From positions 1,911,001-1,975,000 of the forward strand of contig NZ_CP082839.1 of NCBI RefSeq assembly GCF_019930585.1: a DNA stretch of 64,000 nucleotides, in the 5' to 3' direction. The notes under the pieces are model-generated. The model was not told the origin of the DNA, did no database searches, and saw nothing but the letters and a program-made list of their open reading frames with translations. A program made the position numbers and the translations under genes. Shown piece after piece: positions 9,042 to 18,181 of this stretch. This DNA comes from Sphingomonas nostoxanthinifaciens (GTDB taxonomy: Bacteria; Pseudomonadota; Alphaproteobacteria; Sphingomonadales; Sphingomonadaceae). The first letter of the stretch is position 1; the number at the start of each line of letters is the position of its first letter.

Positions 9042-9800
9042 CTACGGAACGATCTGGTAGATCACCGTCACCCGCGCGGTGGTCTCGATCGGCTGCGGGG
9101 TCAGGGCCATCGGGACGGGGGGTGGCGGCGGTGGCGGTGCGGGAACCGACATGATCGACGGCGCGTCGACGCGGCTTCCGCTCAGCACGATGTCGTCGCT
9201 GCCGAACAGGCCCCCAAAGCTGCCGTCGGTCGCCTGGATGATCGGGCCGAGATGGACGCCGGCGGCGGCGGCCACCGCCTGCGCCTGGGCGCGCGCGGCG
9301 GCGAATGCCTCGGTCATCGCCGCGCGGCGCGCGGCGGCGTCGTCGCTGACCTGGAAGGTCTGGATATGCGGGTTGGTGCCACCGAGCCGACCGATCAGGC
9401 CGACGATCGTCCCCGCATCCTTCACCGCGCCGGTCCGCACGCGCACGAACAGGTCGGCGGTGTAGCCGACGATCGCGCACTCGCCGGTCGAAAGGTGCGG
9501 GTTGCCAAAGCCGCGGGTGTTGCAGTCGCGCCCGCGCACCTCGCCGACCGACACGTTGCTCGCCTGCGGCTGGGCCTTGAACGTCGCGAGGCCGCCGTCG
9601 ATCGCCACGCGTTTCGCCACCAAGGCCCGCACCGCCTCGTCGGAGGTCGTGCCCTCGCCATGGACCGTATAGCTGATCTCGGCGCGGTCGGGCATGGTCG
9701 AGGCATGGCCGTTCGCGCTGACGACGATCCGGGGCGGTGGCGTGTCGGCGGCCTGCGCCACCGCGGGCATCAAAGTCAGCACCAGAACCAGCGTCCGCAT
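9042..9800 (-). CDS. Exported SIMPL domain protein (DUF541)
   Basis: A 252-residue periplasmic or outer-membrane-associated protein. Residues 1-18 form a signal peptide (RTLVLVLTLMPAVAQA, cleavage after AQA). The SIMPL start RIVVSANGHASTMPDRAEIS and YTVHGEGTTSDEAVRAL follows, then the repeated AFAAARAQAQAVAAAAGVHL helix and a proline-rich linker (PAPPPPPPPVPMALTPQPIE) before the final strand TTARVTVIYQIVP, the usual end of this family. The family role is unclear; relatives form channel-like oligomers or are linked to oxidative stress. Start 9800 is preceded by a strong GAGGAGG; a longer open frame upstream overlaps the MATE gene and was rejected. It diverges from the MATE transporter, with 103 bases between. 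Confidence 0.88.
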   Translation of the reverse strand: MRTLVLVLTLMPAVAQAADTPPPRIVVSANGHASTMPDRAEISYTVHGEGTTSDEAVRALVAKRVAIDGGLATFKAQPQASNVSVGEVRGRDCNTRGFGNPHLSTGECAIVGYTADLFVRVRTGAVKDAGTIVGLIGRLGGTNPHIQTFQVSDDAAARRAAMTEAFAAARAQAQAVAAAAGVHLGPIIQATDGSFGGLFGSDDIVLSGSRVDAPSIMSVPAPPPPPPPVPMALTPQPIETTARVTVIYQIVP

Positions 9801-9903
9801 GCATCCTCCTCGATCGCTTCGTCGTCGCGCGCACAATAGCGCGGAGCGTGGCTGGCCAAAAGCGGCCGTGCACGGCAAAGCATAGGCCGAGGGGAATGAC
9901 GAG

Positions 9904-11367
9904 ATGGCGACACCGCCCAAGACGAGACCGCAAGCGCGCGACCTGACCAGCGGGCCGATCGGCCGCACCTTGCTGCTGTTCGCACTGCCGACGCTGGGCG
10001 CCAACGTGCTGCAGTCGCTCAACGGCTCGATCAACGCCATCTGGATCGGGCGGCTGCTGGGCGAGAGCGCGCTGGCGGCGACCTCCAACGCCAATCTCGT
10101 CATGTTTCTGATGTTCTCGCTCGGCTTCGGCTTCGGCATGGCGGCGACGATCCTCGTCGGCCAGAGCATGGGTGCGCGCGACATCGTCGGCGCGCGGCGC
10201 GCCTTCGGCACCGCTATGGGGTTGTTCACGATCGTCTCGGTGGTGATCGCCGTCGCCGGCTGGCTGCTCGCGCCGCACCTGTTGCGGCTGCTGTCGACGC
10301 CGCCGGCGGCGCAGGCCTTCGCGCTCGCTTATCTGCGCGTGATCTTCCTCGCGCTGCCGCCGATGTTCCTCGGCCTGATGATCTCGATGGCGCTGCGCGG
10401 CACCGGCGATTCGATCACGCCCTTCTGGTTCATGATCCTGAACGTCGCGATCGACGCCGGGCTCAACCCTTTCTTCATCCGCGGCTTCGGCCCGCTGCCG
10501 CCGCTGGGCATCGCCGGCTCTGCGATGACGACGCTGATCGCCAACTATGTCGTGCTGATCGGCGTCACGATCTACATCTACGCGCGCAACCTGCCGATCC
10601 GCCTGCGCGGAAGCGAATGGCGCTTCCTGCTGCCCGATCCGGCCTTGCTCAGGGTGATCGTGGTCAAGGGGCTGCCGATGGGCCTGCAGATGCTGGTCAT
10701 GTCCTTTTCCGCGCTGGTGATGATCGGGCTGGTCAACCGCGCGGGCGTGGAGACGACCGCCGCCTATGGCGTCGCGCAGCAATTATGGACCTATGTGCAG
10801 ATGCCGGCGATGGCGATCGGCGCGGCGGTCTCGGCCATGGCTGCGCAGAATATCGGTGCGCGCCGCTGGGATCGCGTCGGCCGCATCACCACGGTGGGGG
10901 TAGCGGTGAACGTCGCCATGACCGCGGCGATCCTGCTCGTGATCTTCGTGTCGGATCATGCGACGATGGCCTTGTTCGTCGGCCGTGGCAGCCCCGCCAT
11001 CCCGATCGCGATCCACATCCAGAAGATCGCGAGCTGGAGCTTCATCCTGTTCGGCATCACGTTGGTGCTGTTCGCCACCGTGCGCGCCAACGGCGCGGTG
11101 TTCGCGCCTTTGCTGATCCTCGCCTTCGGCGTGTTCGTCGCGCGCATCGCCTTTGCCTGGGCGCTGATGCCGCGCTTCGGCACCGAGGTGTTGTGGTGGA
11201 GCTTCCCGTTCGGATCGAGCATCACGGCGGTGATGGCGGTGCTCTACTATCGCTATGGCAACTGGCGCGCGCGTGGGCTGGTCGGCGCGACGATCGAGGC
11301 GGAGGCGGCGCAGGATCAGGCGAGCGCCGACGGCGAGGCAGGCGGGCGGCTGAACCCTGCGGCGTGA
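9904..11367 (+). CDS. MATE family efflux transporter
   Basis: A 487-residue inner-membrane cation/drug antiporter with about 12 membrane helices in two related halves. Recognisable parts are SGPIGRTLLLFALPTLGANV, NAIWIGRLLGESALAATSNA, GFGMAATILVGQSMGARD, MALRGTGDSITPFWFMILN and the second-half equivalent AAYGVAQQLWTYVQMPAMAI, AAQNIGARRWDRVGRI. The substrate cannot be told from sequence; the family exports cationic compounds with Na+ or H+. The C-terminal tail (EAAQDQASADGEAGGRL) is polar and cytosolic. It is followed after 126 bases by secA, which has its own candidate promoter. Confidence 0.93.
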   Translation: MATPPKTRPQARDLTSGPIGRTLLLFALPTLGANVLQSLNGSINAIWIGRLLGESALAATSNANLVMFLMFSLGFGFGMAATILVGQSMGARDIVGARRAFGTAMGLFTIVSVVIAVAGWLLAPHLLRLLSTPPAAQAFALAYLRVIFLALPPMFLGLMISMALRGTGDSITPFWFMILNVAIDAGLNPFFIRGFGPLPPLGIAGSAMTTLIANYVVLIGVTIYIYARNLPIRLRGSEWRFLLPDPALLRVIVVKGLPMGLQMLVMSFSALVMIGLVNRAGVETTAAYGVAQQLWTYVQMPAMAIGAAVSAMAAQNIGARRWDRVGRITTVGVAVNVAMTAAILLVIFVSDHATMALFVGRGSPAIPIAIHIQKIASWSFILFGITLVLFATVRANGAVFAPLLILAFGVFVARIAFAWALMPRFGTEVLWWSFPFGSSITAVMAVLYYRYGNWRARGLVGATIEAEAAQDQASADGEAGGRLNPAA

Positions 11368-11390
11368 GCGTCGTTCACCACGTGCCCGAA

Positions 11391-11419
11391 TTGACGCGGC
11401 ACCCCGGCGACCCTATCTC
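11391..11419 (+). promoter_or_regulatory. Candidate sigma-70 promoter for secA
   Basis: TTGACG at 11391-11396 and TATCTC at 11414-11419 are 17 bases apart. Transcription would start near 11426, some 68 bases before the secA start. The spacing is ideal and the -35 differs from consensus at one base. Confidence 0.5.
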
Positions 11420-11493
11420 CGCGCGGTTCTGACGTTGGGAACGCGGACCCGGTTCTTCCGGCTTCCGCGTGTCATCTTTTTTTGGGAAATCGC

Positions 11494-14244
11494 ATGTTCG
11501 CCGGCATTGCCAAGGCCATCTTCGGGTCGTCCAACGACCGCTACGTCAAGTCGATGCAGCCGGTCGTGGCCAAGATCGCCTCCTATGAAGCGGCGGTGCA
11601 GGCGCTGTCGGACGATGAGCTGGCCGCGCAGACGGTGCGCTTCCGCGAGCGGCTGGCGGCGGGCGAAACGCTCGACGCGCTGCTGCCCGAGGCGTTCGCG
11701 ACCGTGCGCGAGTCCGCCAAGCGCGTGCTTGGCCAGCGCCATTACGATGTCCAGATGATCGGCGGCATCACGCTCCATCGCGGCGAGATCGCCGAGATGC
11801 GCACCGGCGAGGGCAAGACGCTGGTGGCAACCCTGGCGGTCTACCTCAACGCGTTGACGGGGCAGGGCGTCCACGTCGTCACCGTGAACGATTATCTCGC
11901 CAGCCGCGACGCGGGCTGGATGGGCCAGGTCTATCGCTTCCTCGGGCTTACCGTGGGCGTGATCGTGCCCAACCTGTCGGACGAACAAAGGCGCGACGCC
12001 TATAACAGCGACATCACCTACGGCACGAACAACGAGTTCGGCTTCGATTACCTGCGCGACAACATGAAGTATGACCGCGCGCAGATGGTGCAGCGGCCGT
12101 TCGCCTACGCCGTGGTCGACGAGGTCGACTCGGTCCTGATCGACGAGGCACGCACGCCGCTCATCATCTCCGGCCCGACTGAGGATCGATCGGAGCTGTA
12201 CATGCAGGTCGACGCCATCGTGAAGGTGATGGATTCGGGCGATTACGAGCATGACGAGAAGGCGCGCTCGGTGATCCTGACCGAGGACGGCACCGAGCGT
12301 ATGGAGCGCGCGCTGGAGGCGGCCGGGCTGCTCCAGGGCGACAATCTCTACGATTTCGAGAATACGCAGGTCGTCCACCATCTGAACCAGGCGCTGCGGG
12401 CGAATGTCGCGTTCAAGCGCGACACCGATTACATCGTCAAGGACGGCAAGGTCGTCATCATCGACGAGTTCACCGGCCGCATGATGGACGGGCGGCGCTG
12501 GTCCGACGGGCTCCACCAGGCGGTCGAGGCCAAGGAGGGCGTCAATATCGAGCCCGAGAACCAGACGCTCGCCTCGATCACCTTCCAGAATTATTTCCGC
12601 ATGTACCCGAAGATCGGCGGCATGACCGGCACCGCCGCGACCGAGGCGCACGAATTCTACCAGATCTACAAGATCAACGTCGTCTCGATCCCGACCAACA
12701 TCCCGGTCAAGCGGATCGACGAGGAAGACGAATTCTACAAGAATATCCGCGACAAATATGCTGCGATCGCCAAGTCGATCCGCAGCAAGCAGGATAGCGG
12801 CCAGCCGGTGCTGGTCGGCACCGTGTCGATCGAGAAGTCGGAACTGCTGTCCGAATATCTGACGGCGGAGGGCGTCCGCCACAACGTGCTCAACGCGCGC
12901 CATCACGAGCAGGAATCGCACCTCGTGGCGCAGGCGGGCCGGCTTGGCGCCGTCACCATCGCCACCAACATGGCCGGTCGCGGCACCGACATTCAGCTCG
13001 GCGGCAATCTCGAGATGCGGCTGATCGACGAGCATGCCGATCTCGAGATCGGCACGCCGGAGTTCGACGCCGCCGCCGCGCGCATCAAGGCCGAGATCGC
13101 GGTCGAGAAGGAGGCGGTGCTCGCCGCCGGCGGCCTGTTCGTGCTCGGCACCGAGCGGCACGAGAGCCGGCGTATCGACAATCAGCTCCGCGGCCGTTCG
13201 GGCCGGCAGGGCGATCCGGGCCTCAGCCGCTTCTACCTCAGTCTCGACGACGATCTGATGCGGATCTTCGGCCCGCAGACGATGTTCGCCAAGATGCTGA
13301 ACAAGAATCTGGAGGATGGCGAGGCGATCGTCTCGCCGTGGATTTCCAAGGCGATCGAGACCGCGCAGCGCAAGGTCGAGGCGCGCAACTACGATATCCG
13401 CAAGCAGGTCGTCGAGTATGACGACGTGATGAACGACCAGCGCAAAGTCGTCTACGAGCAGCGCTCGGACATCATGGATGCCGAGGCGGTCGACGACGTC
13501 GTCGCCGACATGCGCGCCGAGACGATCAACGCGATCGTCGCCGATGCCTGCCCCGCCGGCTCCTATCCCGAGCAGTGGAATATCGAGGGCCTGAAGGAGT
13601 CGGTCAGCTCGATCTTCGACCTCCAGCCGCCGATCGACGACTGGATAAAGGAGGAGATGCTCGAGCCCGAATTGCTCGCCACCCGCATCGCCGAGGCGGC
13701 GGCCGAGGTGCTCGACGCGCGCAAGGCCGAGGTCGGCCCCGAAAGCTGGGGCGGCATCGAGAAGAGCGTGCTGCTGCAGACGCTCGATCATCACTGGAAG
13801 GAGCATCTGTCGACGCTCGATGCGCTCCGCCAGGTGATCCACCTGCGCGCTTATGCGCAGAAGACGCCGATCAACGAATATAAGCAGGAGGCGTTCGCGC
13901 TGTTCGAGCGCATGCTGTCGGCGATCCGCGAGGACGTGACGCGGACGATCAGCACGATCCGCTTCAACTTCGCACCCCCGGCGGACTTCGCGCAATTGCC
14001 GCCGATGCCGGATTTCGTGACGACCCACTTCGATCCGCTCAGCGGGCTGGATGATACGTTCGATCGCGATGCGGGCACGATGGGCTATATCACGGCGAGC
14101 ATGCCGCCGCTGCAGATCGCGCAGCCGGACATGCCGACCGAACTCGGCAGCGATCCGGCCGATTGGGTCGGCAAGGTCAGCCGCAACTCGCCGTGCCCCT
14201 GCGGAACGGGCCGCAAGTACAAGCATTGCCACGGCCAGCTATAG
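11494..14244 (+). CDS. secA: Preprotein translocase ATPase SecA
   Basis: Motor ATPase that drives unfolded preproteins through SecYEG at the inner membrane. Length 916 residues. Walker A is [12 protein letters not shown] (GEGKT at 105-109). Walker B is [13 protein letters not shown]. The preprotein cross-linking region, helicase motifs [15 protein letters not shown] and [15 protein letters not shown], and the helical scaffold with [15 protein letters not shown] follow. The C-terminus [20 protein letters not shown] keeps the CxC...CH zinc-binding, SecB-binding motif. ATG 11494 gives the standard [16 protein letters not shown] start; a TTG 12 bases upstream is less likely. Confidence 0.98.
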   Translation: MFAGIAKAIFGSSNDRYVKSMQPVVAKIASYEAAVQALSDDELAAQTVRFRERLAAGETLDALLPEAFATVRESAKRVLGQRHYDVQMIGGITLHRGEIAEMRTGEGKTLVATLAVYLNALTGQGVHVVTVNDYLASRDAGWMGQVYRFLGLTVGVIVPNLSDEQRRDAYNSDITYGTNNEFGFDYLRDNMKYDRAQMVQRPFAYAVVDEVDSVLIDEARTPLIISGPTEDRSELYMQVDAIVKVMDSGDYEHDEKARSVILTEDGTERMERALEAAGLLQGDNLYDFENTQVVHHLNQALRANVAFKRDTDYIVKDGKVVIIDEFTGRMMDGRRWSDGLHQAVEAKEGVNIEPENQTLASITFQNYFRMYPKIGGMTGTAATEAHEFYQIYKINVVSIPTNIPVKRIDEEDEFYKNIRDKYAAIAKSIRSKQDSGQPVLVGTVSIEKSELLSEYLTAEGVRHNVLNARHHEQESHLVAQAGRLGAVTIATNMAGRGTDIQLGGNLEMRLIDEHADLEIGTPEFDAAAARIKAEIAVEKEAVLAAGGLFVLGTERHESRRIDNQLRGRSGRQGDPGLSRFYLSLDDDLMRIFGPQTMFAKMLNKNLEDGEAIVSPWISKAIETAQRKVEARNYDIRKQVVEYDDVMNDQRKVVYEQRSDIMDAEAVDDVVADMRAETINAIVADACPAGSYPEQWNIEGLKESVSSIFDLQPPIDDWIKEEMLEPELLATRIAEAAAEVLDARKAEVGPESWGGIEKSVLLQTLDHHWKEHLSTLDALRQVIHLRAYAQKTPINEYKQEAFALFERMLSAIREDVTRTISTIRFNFAPPADFAQLPPMPDFVTTHFDPLSGLDDTFDRDAGTMGYITASMPPLQIAQPDMPTELGSDPADWVGKVSRNSPCPCGTGRKYKHCHGQL

Positions 14245-14259
14245 GGCATCTGCGCCATT

Positions 14260-14331
14260 CTCCGGCGAAAGCCGGAGCCCAGTATTGCCGGCTGTAGCGT
14301 TCGACGATCTGGGCTCCGGCTTTCGCCGGAG
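14260..14331. repeat. Palindromic repeat, type C (after secA)
   Basis: Two 23-base arms, 14260-14282 and 14309-14331, are perfect inverted copies, and each arm folds on itself (CTCCGGCGAAAGCCGGAG). The loop is 26 bases. This CCGGCGAAAGCCGG class is a different family from the two REP types around valS. It lies between the convergent secA and the small membrane protein gene, so it can end transcription from both sides. Confidence 0.9.
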
Positions 14332-14357
14332 CACAGGCTGATGCGAGGCTCAGGCGC

Positions 14358-14639
14358 TCACGCGCGCTTGAACGGCTTCAGATAGAGCCAGATATAGGCG
14401 ACGGTCGCGCCCAGCACGACCACGGCGGCGATATGCTCGACATAGTCAGGCGTGCCCGATGCGGCGCCGTTCTTGACCGCATTGTTGCCCAGCCAGTTGG
14501 CGACGGCGCAGCCGATCGAGGCGCCGAGATATTGCCAGATGCTGTCCTGCGGCTCGCCCTCGCCCGACGAACGCTGCAGAAACAGCACGATAAGGCCCGC
14601 GAAGATCGCGACCGTCACCCAATCATAAACTGTTTCCAC
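14358..14639 (-). CDS. Small membrane protein, possibly XrtV-sorting accessory-like
   Basis: A 93-residue inner-membrane protein. Residues 6-23 (DWVTVAIFAGLIVLFLQR) and about 66-87 (HIAAVVVLGATVAYIWLYLK) are membrane helices. Between them are a charged loop SSGEGEPQDSIWQYL and a weaker helix GASIGCAVANWLG. The N-terminus METVYDWVTVxIFAGLIVLF reminds me of small sphingomonad proteins labelled as XrtV sorting system accessory proteins, from memory only. No exosortase or PEP-CTERM protein is visible in this window, so that name is tentative. Confidence 0.7.
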   Translation of the reverse strand: METVYDWVTVAIFAGLIVLFLQRSSGEGEPQDSIWQYLGASIGCAVANWLGNNAVKNGAASGTPDYVEHIAAVVVLGATVAYIWLYLKPFKRA

Positions 14640-14698
14640 GCGATCCTCGCCTCTTGCCCCGAATGCTCAATGCCATGCCCGGCGTGCGGCAACAATCG

Positions 14699-15916
14699 TC
14701 ATGTGACCACGCCGCCCCGCGCGAAGCGCTCGTCGCGCCACGCCTCGCTGGCGATCGTCTCGCCAAGGATTTCAACGGCCTGCCATATATCCTCATAACG
14801 AAGCGTAAGCGGGGTAAGTCCGAAACGGGCAATATCGGGCGTTCGGAAGTCGCCGATCACACCCTTTGCGATCGCCGCGCGCACGATTTCGACGGCGTGC
14901 GGATGACGAAAGGCGGCGTGGCTGCCGCGTTGCCCCGCATCGGTCGGACCGATCAGGGCGAGGCCGGGGCAGCACGCGCGTAGTCGCTCGGCGAACAGGT
15001 CGTAGAGCCGGCATGCCTTCGCCCAGATTGCGTGCCGGTCGGCCTCCAGCATCAGATCGACCCCGATTTCCAGTGCCAACAGCCCGAGAACCGGCGGCGT
15101 GCCTGCCTGGAAGCGACCGATATCGATCGACGGTCTGAAGTCGGCGGTAAAGTCGAACGGTGCGGCATGGCCCCACCAGCCGGCGATGGGCGAGGCCAAG
15201 CGCGCCTGCAGATGGCGCGCGACGTAGAGGAAGGCCGGCGCGCCGGGGCCGCCATTGAGATATTTATAACCGCAGCCGACCGCCAGCTCGACTCCGTCGC
15301 GACCCAGATCGAGCGGCACTGCTCCGACGCTATGGCTAAGATCCCAGACGATCCGCGCACCCTGTGCGCGCGCTGCGCCCGTGAGCGCGGCCAGATCGTG
15401 GCGCGCGGCGGTGCGGTAATCGACATGGGTGACGACCGCCGCCGATACGTCGTCCGTAAACGCGCCGGCCAGATCGGCGGCGGGTATGACCCGAAACGGG
15501 CGGCTGAGCTGCGTGGCGACGGCGCGGGCGACATAGGCGTCGGTGGGGAAGCCGTCCGCCTCGACCACGATCGCTCCATCGCGATCGGCCGCGGCGGCCA
15601 TCAGCAGCTTGTAGAGATTGACCGAGGTCGAGTCCGCCACGACTACCTCGTCCTCGGCCGCGCCGATCAGCCGCGCGATCTTCGCGCCAACCCGTCGCGG
15701 CGCCTCGGCCCAGCCGGCATCGTTCCAGCTGCGGATCAGACCCTCGCCCCATTCGCGCGCGACCGCGTCGCCCAGGCGTGCGGCGGTGGCGTGGGGCAGC
15801 GCTCCAAGCGAATTGCCGTCGAGATAGATGATGCCGTCGGGCAATGCGAAGCGCGCGCGGAATTTGCGGAGCGGATCGGTCGCGTCCCAGTCGCGTGCCT
15901 CGTCGAGCGTCGTCAT
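14699..15916 (-). CDS. kynU: Kynureninase
   Basis: Pyridoxal-phosphate enzyme that splits kynurenine to anthranilate and alanine in tryptophan breakdown. 405 residues. Conserved parts are IIYLDGNSLGALPHATAARL, VVADSTSVNLYKLLMAA, WDLSHSVGAVPLDLGRDGVE (PLP-binding Asp and His), the Schiff-base lysine K218 in GCGYKYLNGGPGAPAFL, GWWGHAAPFDFTADFRPS and the C-terminal RFGLTPLTLRYEDIWQAVE. ATG 15916 is preceded by AGGGAG and gives the family N-terminus TTLDEARDWDATDPL. No kynA, kynB or anthranilate genes are nearby. The gene diverges from an amino-acid permease across 61 bases, a hint that the permease could carry tryptophan, kynurenine or alanine. Confidence 0.94.
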   Translation of the reverse strand: MTTLDEARDWDATDPLRKFRARFALPDGIIYLDGNSLGALPHATAARLGDAVAREWGEGLIRSWNDAGWAEAPRRVGAKIARLIGAAEDEVVVADSTSVNLYKLLMAAAADRDGAIVVEADGFPTDAYVARAVATQLSRPFRVIPAADLAGAFTDDVSAAVVTHVDYRTAARHDLAALTGAARAQGARIVWDLSHSVGAVPLDLGRDGVELAVGCGYKYLNGGPGAPAFLYVARHLQARLASPIAGWWGHAAPFDFTADFRPSIDIGRFQAGTPPVLGLLALEIGVDLMLEADRHAIWAKACRLYDLFAERLRACCPGLALIGPTDAGQRGSHAAFRHPHAVEIVRAAIAKGVIGDFRTPDIARFGLTPLTLRYEDIWQAVEILGETIASEAWRDERFARGGVVT

Positions 15917-15977
15917 GGGCTCCCTGTTGCGGCCTGCGTCGCGCTCGGGCAAGCACGTGCTTGATAAGGGAGACGTC

Positions 15978-17294
15978 ATGGCGGGTGCGCGGACGGTCGC
16001 GGTCGAGGAGCAGGGGCGCGATCACGGGCTGGTCCGCGGCATCGGCATATTCGGCATGGCCGCGGCGATCACCAACGAGGTGATCGGATCGGGCGTCTAC
16101 CGCCTGCCGGCGTCGATGGCGGCGGCGGCGGGTGCCGCGGCGCCGCTGGCCTATGTCGCCTGCCTGATCGCGATGGGCGCGATCGTGCTGTGTTTCGCCG
16201 AGGCGGGCAGCCGCGTGCCGACCAGCGGCGGCCCCTATGGCTATGTCGAGGCGGCGTTCGGGCCGCTGGCCGGCTTCGTCGCGGGCGTGCTCGTCTGGCT
16301 GTCGGCCCTGCTCGCCTGCGGCGGAGTCGCCGCAGCGGTGGCCGACATCCTAGGCGCTGCCGTGCCCGCGCTCAGCGACGCGCTGCCGCGCGGCCTGTTC
16401 ATCGTCGCATTGCTCGGCGGCATGGCGTGGGTGAACATTCGCGGTGCGGATACGGCGGCGCGCTTCATCGGCGTCACCACGCTCATCAAGCTGGTGCCGC
16501 TGGGCCTGTTCCTCATCGTTGGCGGCATCGCGCTGGCGAGCGGGCACGGCGCCACCACCGCCGTCACGGCGCCGCCGGTCACGACGATCGATCGTGCCGC
16601 ATTGCTCGCCTTCTTCGCGCTGTCCGGAATGGAGACGCCGCTCTCGGCCTCGGGCGAGGTGCGCGATCCGGCGCGCAACGTGCCGCGCGCGCTGCTGCTG
16701 GCGATGGGCGGCATCGGCCTGCTCTATATCGGCGTGCAGATCGTGGCGGACGGACTGCTGGGGGCAGGACTGGCCGCCTCGAAGACACCGCTGGCGGATG
16801 CGATGGGGACGATCGGGGCGGGCTGGCGCGTGCCGTTGCTGGCGGGCGCATTCCTGTCGATGCTGTTCTGGATCGGCAGCGACCTGCTCGGCGCGCCGCG
16901 CGTGCTGTTCGCGCTCTCGCGCGATCGCCTGCTGCCTGCCGCGTTCGGGCGGCTGCACCCGCGTTGGCATACGCCGCACGTGGCGATCCTCTTCCACGCC
17001 GGGCTCGCCATCCTGCTCGCGCTCAGCGGCACTTACGAGGCGCTGGCGATCCTCTCGACGCTGACGATCGCGCCGCTCTACTTCGGCGCCTGCGCCTCGG
17101 CCTGGGTGCTGCGTCGGCGCGACGTGGCGGTCATGGGCGAGGCGTTGCGATTGCCGGCGCTGCCGGTTGTGGCGCTGGTCGGGATGGCGAGTACGATCGC
17201 ATTGGTTGCCTTCGGACGCCTGGCTGAGGTCGCTGCGCTGGCCGGGGTATTGGCGGGCAGCGCGTTGATCTACGCGATCATGCGCCGCCGCTGA
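15978..17294 (+). CDS. APC-family amino-acid permease
   Basis: A 438-residue inner-membrane transporter of the amino acid-polyamine-organocation superfamily with about 12 helices. The first helix carries the family motif AAAITNEVIGSGVYRLPASM (unwound GSG). VLCFAEAGSRVPTSGGPYGY, AFGPLAGFVAGVLVWLS, FFALSGMETPLSASGEVRDP (helix 6 region) and VLFALSRDRLLPAAFGRLHP follow. The substrate is not readable. The start follows AAGGGAG, seven bases from the ATG at 15978. The longer open frame upstream overlaps kynU and was rejected. Divergent placement with kynU suggests a tryptophan-pathway substrate, by inference only. Confidence 0.9.
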   Translation: MAGARTVAVEEQGRDHGLVRGIGIFGMAAAITNEVIGSGVYRLPASMAAAAGAAAPLAYVACLIAMGAIVLCFAEAGSRVPTSGGPYGYVEAAFGPLAGFVAGVLVWLSALLACGGVAAAVADILGAAVPALSDALPRGLFIVALLGGMAWVNIRGADTAARFIGVTTLIKLVPLGLFLIVGGIALASGHGATTAVTAPPVTTIDRAALLAFFALSGMETPLSASGEVRDPARNVPRALLLAMGGIGLLYIGVQIVADGLLGAGLAASKTPLADAMGTIGAGWRVPLLAGAFLSMLFWIGSDLLGAPRVLFALSRDRLLPAAFGRLHPRWHTPHVAILFHAGLAILLALSGTYEALAILSTLTIAPLYFGACASAWVLRRRDVAVMGEALRLPALPVVALVGMASTIALVAFGRLAEVAALAGVLAGSALIYAIMRRR

Positions 17295-17302
17295 CGCCGC
17301 GC

Positions 17303-18181
17303 TTAGCGCAGCGCCGTTTCGATCGCCTCGACGGCCGCGGCCCACGCCTTGCTGCCGGGCGCGATCTCTTCGACATGCCCCTCGGCCGGCACGACGATAC
17401 GGCGGAGGGGCGCGCCGGTGCGGCGGGTATAGGCTTCGGCCGTGGCGGGTGGGGCGATGCGATCGACCGCGCCGTTGATCGCGACCAGCAGGATCGCCGG
17501 CTGGGGCAGCCGCGCCGGCGAGGTATCGGCATAGACGTCCGGCCGGGCCGTACCCGGCGCACCGACCAGCCGCGGCACCGCGTCGGGCCCGCATGTATCG
17601 CCGGGCGGCTGGGCGGCAGCCTCGAGATCGGGCAGGCCGCCGAGGCTGATCACCCCGTGGAGCGGCAGCGGATGGGACGATCGCAACACGCTATTCTTCG
17701 GCAGTCCCGCGCGCGCCGCCAGCCACAGCGCGAGATGGCCGCCGGCCGAGTGGCCGACCGCGACCACCCGATCGAGCCGCAACCCATAACGCGTCGCCGC
17801 GTCCCGCAAGGCATCCGCGCCGGCTGCCACGTCGTGAAAGGTGCCCGGATAACCGCCACCGGGCCGGTCGACCCCGCGATATTCGACGTTCCACACCGCA
17901 ATGCCGCGCCGCGCGAGATCGGCCGCCGCCCAGTCCATCAGTTTCGCCTCGGCGATGTCGGTCTGCCAGCAGCCGCCATGCACCATCAGCACCACCGGGT
18001 GCGGCCCCTTCGACGCGGGCAGCCACAAATCGGCGAACTGCAGCGGATCGGCGCCATAGGCGATCCGCACCGCACCGGTCGGGCGCGGGCGGCTGGTCAG
18101 ATCGGCCCAGGTCAGCGTTCCCGCCACCGCGGCTCCCCCCATCAGCGCGGCCGCCAGCGCAAGCCCAAGTCGTCGCATCAT
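17303..18181 (-). CDS. Exported alpha/beta hydrolase (esterase)
   Basis: A 292-residue hydrolase of the BD-FAE/carboxylesterase type. Residues 1-20 form a signal peptide (RLGLALAAALMGGAAVAG). The oxyanion-hole motif is VVLMVHGGCWQTD and the nucleophile elbow is GHSAGGHLALWLAARAG; the acid and base lie near AINGAVDRIAPP and VVPAEGHVEEIAPG. The substrate is unknown. The start ATG at 18181 shares one base with the mfd stop (TGATGATG), so translation is probably coupled to mfd, although the functions look unrelated. It converges on the permease gene with eight bases between stops. Confidence 0.85.
   Translation of the reverse strand: MMRRLGLALAAALMGGAAVAGTLTWADLTSRPRPTGAVRIAYGADPLQFADLWLPASKGPHPVVLMVHGGCWQTDIAEAKLMDWAAADLARRGIAVWNVEYRGVDRPGGGYPGTFHDVAAGADALRDAATRYGLRLDRVVAVGHSAGGHLALWLAARAGLPKNSVLRSSHPLPLHGVISLGGLPDLEAAAQPPGDTCGPDAVPRLVGAPGTARPDVYADTSPARLPQPAILLVAINGAVDRIAPPATAEAYTRRTGAPLRRIVVPAEGHVEEIAPGSKAWAAAVEAIETALR

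Noticed and set aside
11413..14232. A 939-codon open frame antisense to secA
   Set aside because: It mirrors the complete secA gene; the protein is rich in R, H, D and L as expected from reverse reading of GC-rich codons and shows no domain.
15917..15977. A riboswitch or attenuator between kynU and the permease
   Set aside because: The gap is only 61 bases with no strong stem or leader peptide; it must already hold two promoters.
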